Positions 5,907-10,329 of a DNA stretch of 10,329 bases are shown here, piece after piece; the first letter of the stretch is position 1; the number at the start of each line of letters is the position of its first letter. A program made the translations under genes and the position numbers. The notes below the pieces were generated by a model. It was not told the origin of the DNA and searched no databases. It worked only from the letters and a program-made list of their open reading frames with translations. This stretch comes from Halobacteroidaceae bacterium. Lineage in GTDB: Bacteria; Bacillota; Halanaerobiia; B1SED10-174. The stretch spans positions 1-10,329 of the forward strand of contig PUKG01000116.1 of assembly GCA_003550445.1 (NCBI GenBank), given 5' to 3'.

Positions 5907-6308
5907 ATGGCAATGACTGACCCCGTAGCTGATATGCTAACCAGGATTAGGAATGCAAATATGGCCAAAAAAGATACCGTTGATATCCCTACCTCCAAGA
6001 TAAAGGCCAGAGTTGCGGAAATCCTAAAAGAGGAAGGGTTTATCAAAAACTTTAAGGCAATTGAAGACGGCAATCCTCAGGGGATTTTGCGTCTCCAATT
6101 GAAATATGGCCCGGATGGAGAAAAGGTTATCACCGGGTTAAAAAGAATCAGTAAACCCGGAATGAGAGTTTATGCTAAAAAGGACGATATTCCCCGGGTT
6201 TTAGGTGGCCTGGGAATTGCAATTATTTCAACAAGCCAGGGAGTAGTGACCGATCGCGAAGCCCGGAAAATGGAACTGGGTGGAGAGGTCATCTGCTATG
6301 TTTGGTAA
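5907..6308 (+). CDS. rpsH: 30S ribosomal protein S8
   Basis: S8 of 133 aa, normal for the family. It begins MAMTDPVADMLTRIRNANMA, has KARVAEILKEEGFIKNF, and closes with the conserved ISTSQGVVTDREARK (about 107-121) and a GGEVICYVW end. S8 is a primary binder of the central domain of 16S rRNA and in E. coli represses the spc operon. AGAGGAGG at about 5889-5896 precedes the ATG. The 33-base gap before it is the largest in the window and contains only the ribosome site. Confidence 0.97.
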   Translation: MAMTDPVADMLTRIRNANMAKKDTVDIPTSKIKARVAEILKEEGFIKNFKAIEDGNPQGILRLQLKYGPDGEKVITGLKRISKPGMRVYAKKDDIPRVLGGLGIAIISTSQGVVTDREARKMELGGEVICYVW

Positions 6309-6316
6309 GGGAGGTG
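6307..6316 (+). promoter_or_regulatory. Ribosome-binding site supporting the rplF TTG start
   Basis: AAGGGAGGTG overlaps the rpsH stop (TAA 6306-6308) and lies six bases before TTG 6323, which yields the canonical MSRIGKKPI N-terminus. Confidence 0.78.
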
Positions 6317-6322
6317 ACTTAA

Positions 6323-6862
6323 TTGTCCCGTATAGGTAAAAAACCGATTCCTATTCCCGAGGGAGTAGAAGTCAAAATTAAAAAGGACAGTGTTGAAGTC
6401 AAGGGACCAAAAGGTGCCCTTACCCAGTCCCTGCACCGTTATGCCCAGGTTAAGGAAGAAGATGGCCAGGTGGTTGTTGAGGTTCCGGGTAAGGAAAAGA
6501 GGTTCCGTGCAATACAGGGTTTAACCAGGAGCTTAATTGCCAGCATGGTTGATGGAGTAACCAAGGGTTATGAAAAAAGGCTGGAAATGGTAGGCACTGG
6601 TTACCGAGGTGCAATGAAGGGGAAATCTATCGAATTACAACTGGGTTTTTCCCATCCAGTAGTTGTTGACCCCCTTGAAGGAATAGAACTGGCAATGGAA
6701 GGAAACACTAAAATTATTGTCAAGGGAATCGATAAACAAAAGGTGGGCCAGATGGCTTCCGATATACGCCAGATTCGTAAACCCAACCCCTATAGTGGGA
6801 AGGGAGTTCGCTATGAAGGCGAACATGTCCGGCGCAAGGTTGGAAAAGCTGGTGCCCAATAA
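6323..6862 (+). CDS. rplF: 50S ribosomal protein L6
   Basis: This 179-aa protein is L6: MSRIGKKPIPIPEGVEVKI at the start, KGPKGALTQSLH in the first repeat of the fold, and the strong C-terminal signature PNPYSGKGVRYEGEHVRRKV from residue 154. L6 lies near the sarcin-ricin loop, at the elongation factor binding site, and is needed for late 50S assembly. The start is TTG. Length and motifs are ordinary. Confidence 0.97.
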   Translation: MSRIGKKPIPIPEGVEVKIKKDSVEVKGPKGALTQSLHRYAQVKEEDGQVVVEVPGKEKRFRAIQGLTRSLIASMVDGVTKGYEKRLEMVGTGYRGAMKGKSIELQLGFSHPVVVDPLEGIELAMEGNTKIIVKGIDKQKVGQMASDIRQIRKPNPYSGKGVRYEGEHVRRKVGKAGAQ

Positions 6863-6870
6863 GGTGTAGA

Positions 6871-6878
6871 AAAAGGAG
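6871..6878 (+). promoter_or_regulatory. Ribosome-binding site deciding the rplR start
   Basis: AAAAGGAG lies eight bases before ATG 6887. A GTG at 6878 in the same frame begins inside the ribosome site itself and therefore cannot be the main start. Confidence 0.78.
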
Positions 6879-6886
6879 TGAGGGCC

Positions 6887-7246
6887 ATGAAAAACAAGAG
6901 ACAGATGCGGCGTAGCCGACATCTTAGGGTAAGAAATAAAGTAACTGGAACTCCCGAGCGGCCCCGCCTCAATGTTTACCGTAGCTTGAAAAATATCTAT
7001 GCCCAGATAATTGATGATGTCAGCGGAAATACCCTGGTTTCAGCATCTTCTCTTGAAGGAGATTTAAAAAAGCAATTAGATGCCACCGGGAATAAAGATG
7101 CGGCAAAAAAAGTAGGTGAGCTAATCGCCGAACGGGCAGTTGCGAAAGGTATTGAGCGGGTAGTATTTGATCGGGGAGGAAATCTATTTCACGGCAGGGT
7201 AAAAGCTCTTGCTGATGGAGCCCGAGAAAAAGGGCTGAAATTTTAA
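6887..7246 (+). CDS. rplR: 50S ribosomal protein L18
   Basis: From the ATG at 6887 this is a 119-aa L18, a normal length. The basic N-terminus contains RQMRRSRHLRVRNKVTGTPE and RPRLNVYRSLKNIYAQIIDD; the C-terminus has the conserved VVFDRGGNLFHGRVKALADG and ends AREKGLKF. L18 binds 5S rRNA together with L5 and anchors it to the 23S rRNA. An upstream in-frame GTG at 6878 would add three residues but overlaps the ribosome site and was rejected. Confidence 0.96.
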   Translation: MKNKRQMRRSRHLRVRNKVTGTPERPRLNVYRSLKNIYAQIIDDVSGNTLVSASSLEGDLKKQLDATGNKDAAKKVGELIAERAVAKGIERVVFDRGGNLFHGRVKALADGAREKGLKF

Positions 7247-7250
7247 GCGG

Positions 7251-7258
7251 AAGGAGGG
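7251..7258 (+). promoter_or_regulatory. Ribosome-binding site supporting the rpsE TTG start
   Basis: AAGGAGGG lies six bases before TTG 7265, the fourth TTG start in the window. Confidence 0.75.
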
Positions 7259-7264
7259 TAATAT

Positions 7265-7765
7265 TTGACTGCAAAAGATGTTCAGGAAAAGGAATTTATT
7301 GAAAAGGTAGTTAATATAAACCGGGTAGCAAAAGTTGTAAAAGGTGGACGTCGTTTCAGCTTTAGCGCTCTTGTTGTAGTAGGAGACGGAGAAGGTAAAG
7401 TTGGAGTTGGTCTTGGAAAAGCCAACGAGGTCCCCGATGCAATAAAAAAAGGTGTAGACGATGCCAAAAAAGAGATGGTTAAAGTGCCCATGATTGGAAC
7501 AACAATACCCCATGAAATTACCGGGCAATTTGGAGCAGGTCGCGTTCTCTTGAAGCCTGCCTCTGAAGGAACCGGTGTTATTGCAGGGGGTGCTGTAAGG
7601 GCAGTCCTGGAAGCTGCAGGAGTTTCGGATATCCTGACAAAATCTCTGGGATCCGATAACCCTCTTAACATGGCTTCTGCAACAATGGAGGCCCTGCGCG
7701 GCCTGAAACGCCCTGAAGAAGTTGCCAAACTCCGCGGAAAAGAAATCAAAGACTTTATGGGTTAG
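7265..7765 (+). CDS. rpsE: 30S ribosomal protein S5
   Basis: This 166-aa protein is S5. The N-terminal double-stranded RNA-binding-like domain has EFIEKVVNINRVAKVVKGGR and FSALVVVGDGEGKVGVGLGK, followed by ANEVPDAIKKGVDDAKK. The C-terminal domain has GTGVIAGGAVRAVLEAAGV, DILTKSLGSDNPLNMASATM and then EALRGLKRPEEVAKLRG. S5 lies at the mRNA entrance and affects decoding accuracy; changes in its N-terminal loop give spectinomycin resistance in other bacteria. Downstream one expects rpmD (L30), but the next gene, 21 bases later, is rplO. Confidence 0.96.
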   Translation: MTAKDVQEKEFIEKVVNINRVAKVVKGGRRFSFSALVVVGDGEGKVGVGLGKANEVPDAIKKGVDDAKKEMVKVPMIGTTIPHEITGQFGAGRVLLKPASEGTGVIAGGAVRAVLEAAGVSDILTKSLGSDNPLNMASATMEALRGLKRPEEVAKLRGKEIKDFMG

Positions 7766-7786
7766 TCCTAGAAGGAGGGGAAATAA

Positions 7787-8224
7787 ATGCGAATTCATGA
7801 CCTTAAACCCCGTCCGGCTAGCCGGAAAAACAGGAAAAGGGTAGGCCGAGGAACTGGTTCCGGTCTGGGAACCCACGCTGGGCGCGGCGATGGAGGACAA
7901 AAATCCCGTGCCGGAGGCAGTGTTCGCCTGAGCTTTGAAGGTGGGCAGACACCCCTGTTTAGGAGGCTGCCAAAAAGAGGTTTTAAGAATATCTTCGCTG
8001 ATAAGTATTCGGCGGTTAATGTCCGGGCTTTAAACCGTTTTGAAGAGGGGACGGAAATAACCCCCGAGCTTTTGCTTGAAGCCGGACTTGTAAAAAGAAG
8101 AGAAAAGGTAAAAATCCTAGGTGATGGTGAATTAAATCACTCCCTTACCATTAAAGCACATAAGTTCACCAAAACTGCCCTGGAGAAAATTGAAGCAGCC
8201 GGTGGCAAGGCGGAGGTGCTATAG
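7787..8224 (+). CDS. rplO: 50S ribosomal protein L15
   Basis: This 145-aa protein is L15. The extended glycine- and arginine-rich N-terminus is MRIHDLKPRPASRKNRKRVG followed by RGTGSGLGTHAGRGDGGQKS, then SFEGGQTPLFRRLPKRGFKN. The globular C-terminus ends KIEAAGGKAEVL. L15 binds 23S rRNA late in assembly. In most bacteria the segment reads GKT.GRGHKGQ or similar, whereas here residues 29-38 have lost the basic or histidine positions (THAGRGDGGQ). AGAAGGAGGGG just upstream supports the ATG. The stop directly abuts the secY ATG, and the secY ribosome site is inside this gene. Confidence 0.96.
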   Translation: MRIHDLKPRPASRKNRKRVGRGTGSGLGTHAGRGDGGQKSRAGGSVRLSFEGGQTPLFRRLPKRGFKNIFADKYSAVNVRALNRFEEGTEITPELLLEAGLVKRREKVKILGDGELNHSLTIKAHKFTKTALEKIEAAGGKAEVL

Positions 8225-9484
8225 ATGCTTACTGCTCTTTCAAATGCATTAAAAGTAAAAGAACTCCGCAAAAAAATCCTGTTTATTTTTGCCATGATAA
8301 CAGTATACCGACTGGGTTCTTTTGTCCCGGTTCCGGGGGTGGATCCTGCTCAGTTCCGGGAATTAATTGAAGCCGGTGGTATCCTTGGCCTGCTCGATCT
8401 CTTCACGGGAGGAGCTTTGGGTCGTTTCACCATTTTTGCTATGGGAATAAGCCCATACATTACTGCATCTATTATCATGCAGCTCCTTACCGCAGTTGTT
8501 CCCAAGCTGGAGCAATTATCCAAAGAGGGACCTGAAGGAAGAAAAATTATTGCCCAGTATACCCGTTATGCAACCGTTGCTCTTGGCTTTGTCCAGGGTA
8601 TTGGTTTTACCATGTTTATTCAAAACATGGGAGCCATTCCGGATCCTAATGTGGTAGCCCTGGGAATAATTGTCCTGACCCTTACTGCAGGAACTGCTTT
8701 CCTGATGTGGTTGGGAGAGCAGATTACGGAAAAGGGTATTGGAAACGGAATATCGATTTTGATTTTCACCTCGATTATTTCCGTTTATCCCAGTGTACTA
8801 TTTGATACTATTGAACGCTTTCAGCTGGGTACAGTAACCATATGGAATCTGTTGATCTTTACCGTTGCTGGGCTTGCCCTTGTGGCTGCGATTATTTTTG
8901 TTCAGCAGGGTGAAAGAAGAATTCCGGTTCAATATTCCAAACGGGTTGTTGGCCGTCGCATATACGGTGGACGCTCAACCCATATTCCGATGAAGGTAAA
9001 CCAGGCCGGTGTTATTCCGGTAATATTTGCTTCAAGTGTTCTGGCCTTCCCGGTGACGATAGCCCAATTGTTGCCTTTCGGTTGGGCCCAGAGCCTTGCC
9101 GAAGCACTGCAGCCTGAAGGAGCCCTTTACCTTGGGACCTTTGCTGCTATGATTATATTCTTCACTTATTTCTATACTGCTATTACTTTTAACCCGCAGG
9201 AAGTTTCAGACAACATTAAAAAGTATGGTGGTTTTATTCCCGGGTTGCGTCCCGGACGTTCAACCGCCTCCTATATGGATCGAATCCTGACCAGGATTAC
9301 CCTGGCAGGTGCTGTGTTCCTTGCTTTTGTTGCTATCCTGCCCAACTTTATGCTTCCACTGACCCAGATTAATATTGAATTCGGTGGAACATCACTTTTG
9401 ATTGTAACAGGTGTTGCTCTTGAAACGATGAAACAAATTGAATCTCACCTTCTCATGCGCCATTACGAAGGATTTATGCGTTAG
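8225..9484 (+). CDS. secY: Protein translocase channel subunit SecY
   Basis: SecY of 419 aa is the channel of the Sec translocon in the cytoplasmic membrane, working with SecE, SecG and the motor SecA. Ten hydrophobic segments can be placed at roughly residues 18-36, 66-90, 111-131, 143-163, 171-190, 207-227, 260-280, 301-321, 357-373 and 386-401. Family signatures include LDLFTGGALGRFTIFAMGISPYITASI in two parts (57-83), EQITEKGIGNGISILIF (165-181), the cytoplasmic loop QQGERRIPVQYSKRVVGRR (227-245) and FNPQEVSDNIKKYGGFIPGL (322-341). The ribosome site GGAGGTG lies within the end of rplO and the ATG follows its stop without a gap, so the two are probably coupled. Confidence 0.97.
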   Translation: MLTALSNALKVKELRKKILFIFAMITVYRLGSFVPVPGVDPAQFRELIEAGGILGLLDLFTGGALGRFTIFAMGISPYITASIIMQLLTAVVPKLEQLSKEGPEGRKIIAQYTRYATVALGFVQGIGFTMFIQNMGAIPDPNVVALGIIVLTLTAGTAFLMWLGEQITEKGIGNGISILIFTSIISVYPSVLFDTIERFQLGTVTIWNLLIFTVAGLALVAAIIFVQQGERRIPVQYSKRVVGRRIYGGRSTHIPMKVNQAGVIPVIFASSVLAFPVTIAQLLPFGWAQSLAEALQPEGALYLGTFAAMIIFFTYFYTAITFNPQEVSDNIKKYGGFIPGLRPGRSTASYMDRILTRITLAGAVFLAFVAILPNFMLPLTQINIEFGGTSLLIVTGVALETMKQIESHLLMRHYEGFMR

Positions 9485-9489
9485 GAGGG
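9482..9489 (+). promoter_or_regulatory. Ribosome-binding site deciding the adk start
   Basis: TAGGAGGG combines the secY stop codon with a Shine-Dalgarno, five bases before ATG 9495. This excludes an in-frame extension back to 9438 inside secY. Confidence 0.78.
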
Positions 9490-9494
9490 CTTTT

Positions 9495-10142
9495 ATGAAT
9501 ATTGTTTTTTTGGGTCTGCCGGGGACAGGAAAAGGAACCCAGGCTGAAGAGCTGTCAAGAGAATTAAACATCCCCCATATTGCAACCGGGGATATTTTCC
9601 GCCAGGCAATCAGCCGGGGCACAGAACTGGGAAAGAAAGCGAAAAATTACCTTGATTCAGGAGAACTGGTTCCGGATGAGGTGACCTGTGGAATGGTTAA
9701 GGAAAGACTTGCCGAGGGAGACACCAAATCAGGTTTTATTCTTGACGGGTTTCCTAGAAACATTGCCCAGGCCGAAGCTCTCGATAAAATAATGGAGGAG
9801 TTGGGAAAGAAATTAGAGAAGGTAATATTCTTTTCTGCTCCCGAGGAAGTTTTAACCCAGAGATTGTCGGGCAGGCGGGTTTGTTCCGAATGTGGAGCTA
9901 CCTACCACATTGAATTTAATCCTCCCTCCAGCGAAGGGATTTGCGATAGGTGTGGGGGAAAACTAATTCAACGCGAGGATGATCGGGAAGAAACAGTAAT
10001 TCACCGCCTCAAGGTAAACCGGGATAAGACCCAACAACTGGTTGATTATTATGATAAGCAGGGAAAAATTGTTACAATTAATGCTGATAAATCTCTTGAA
10101 CAGGTTCGAAAACAGTTGAAAGAAGCAGTGGTTTCCCAATGA
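9495..10142 (+). CDS. adk: Adenylate kinase, zinc-binding LID type
   Basis: This 215-aa enzyme catalyses ATP + AMP = 2 ADP in the cytoplasm. The P-loop is GLPGTGKGT at residues 7-15; the AMP-binding region includes ATGDIFR (30-36) and the DGFPR motif at 84-88. The long LID domain has four cysteines at C130, C133, C150 and C153, the structural zinc site of Gram-positive-type adenylate kinases. The C-terminal EDDREETVIHRLKVN closes the active site. The start at 9495 puts the P-loop at the usual distance from the N-terminus. The gene follows secY by ten bases and overlaps map by four, the classic secY-adk-map order. Confidence 0.97.
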   Translation: MNIVFLGLPGTGKGTQAEELSRELNIPHIATGDIFRQAISRGTELGKKAKNYLDSGELVPDEVTCGMVKERLAEGDTKSGFILDGFPRNIAQAEALDKIMEELGKKLEKVIFFSAPEEVLTQRLSGRRVCSECGATYHIEFNPPSSEGICDRCGGKLIQREDDREETVIHRLKVNRDKTQQLVDYYDKQGKIVTINADKSLEQVRKQLKEAVVSQ

Positions 10143-10329
10143 TTATCTGTAAATCGAAGCGGGAAATAGAATCTCTTTTAAAAGCAGGTTCAATTGCCGC
10201 CCAGGCCCAGGAATTAATGGCAGAGATAATTGCTCCAGGGATTTCAACCAGGGAGATTGATCGAATTGCTGAAGAGTTTATAGTAAAAAAAGGTGCCCGG
10301 CCAGCTTTTAAAGGCTACCGGGGTTTCCC
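10139..10329 (+). CDS. map: Type I methionine aminopeptidase (partial, N-terminal part)
   Basis: Only the first 63 codons are in the window; the gene runs off the right edge. The visible part begins MIICKSKREIESLLKAGSIA and has EIIAPGISTREIDRIAEEFI and the conserved GARPAFKGYRGFP, all typical of the N-terminal half of bacterial type I MetAP. This enzyme removes the initiator methionine from nascent proteins at the ribosome. Its metal ligands (Asp, Asp, His, Glu, Glu) lie beyond the edge and cannot be checked. The ATG overlaps the adk stop (ATGA), implying translational coupling. Confidence 0.95.
   Translation, partial: MIICKSKREIESLLKAGSIAAQAQELMAEIIAPGISTREIDRIAEEFIVKKGARPAFKGYRGF

Noticed and set aside
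5882..5920. Twelve-codon reading frame ATG AAA GAG... ending in TGA across the rpsH start
   Set aside because: It consists mostly of the rpsH ribosome-binding site and has no ribosome site of its own; a leader-peptide role is unsupported.
7184..7900. Long open frame on the - strand (238 codons) across rplR, rpsE and rplO
   Set aside because: It is antisense to three clear ribosomal protein genes, has no ribosome site or family resemblance, and its composition (many Phe, Cys, Ser, Asn) is what the complement of biased codons gives.
9438..9494. Upstream extension of adk by 19 codons
   Set aside because: It overlaps secY in another frame and would displace the P-loop from its usual place; ATG 9495 has its own ribosome site.

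Overview
The window is a continuous, single-strand stretch of the bacterial S10-spc ribosomal protein gene cluster. It runs from the last codons of rplC (L3) to the first 63 codons of map (methionine aminopeptidase). Every gene is on the + strand, the largest intergenic gap is 33 bases, and several junctions overlap or touch (rplD/rplW, rplP/rpmC, adk/map by 4 bases; rplO/secY abut). I see no internal terminator and no convincing internal promoter, so the whole window is probably transcribed as one operon.

The organism looks like a Gram-positive anaerobe of the Firmicutes/Clostridia type. The reasons are strong AAAGGAGG ribosome sites before almost every gene, free use of TTG and GTG starts, the short zinc-type S14 (61 aa, CxxC...CxxC), a four-cysteine zinc adenylate kinase, and the gene order rplO-secY-adk-map. 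This placement is inferred from features, not from a database search.

Layout: rplC (end), rplD, rplW, rplB, rpsS, rplV, rpsC, rplP, rpmC, then an 85-aa gene, then rpsQ, rplN, rplX, rplE, rpsN(Z), rpsH, rplF, rplR, rpsE, rplO, secY, adk, map (start). These make large- and small-subunit proteins, the protein-export channel SecY, an AMP kinase, and the enzyme that removes the initiator methionine from new proteins.

Two departures from the standard bacterial cluster stand out. First, the 85-aa gene at 3828-4085, between L29 and S17, encodes a recognisable homologue of archaeal/eukaryotic RNase P protein Rpp29 (Pop4, archaeal Rnp1). Archaea carry this gene at the same place, between rpl29 and rps17. 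Bacterial RNase P normally uses the unrelated protein RnpA, so an archaeal-type RNase P subunit inside a bacterial ribosomal operon is the most notable item here. Its ribosome site lies in a short GC hairpin, which may lower its expression relative to its neighbours. Second, rpmD (L30), normally between rpsE and rplO, is cleanly absent.
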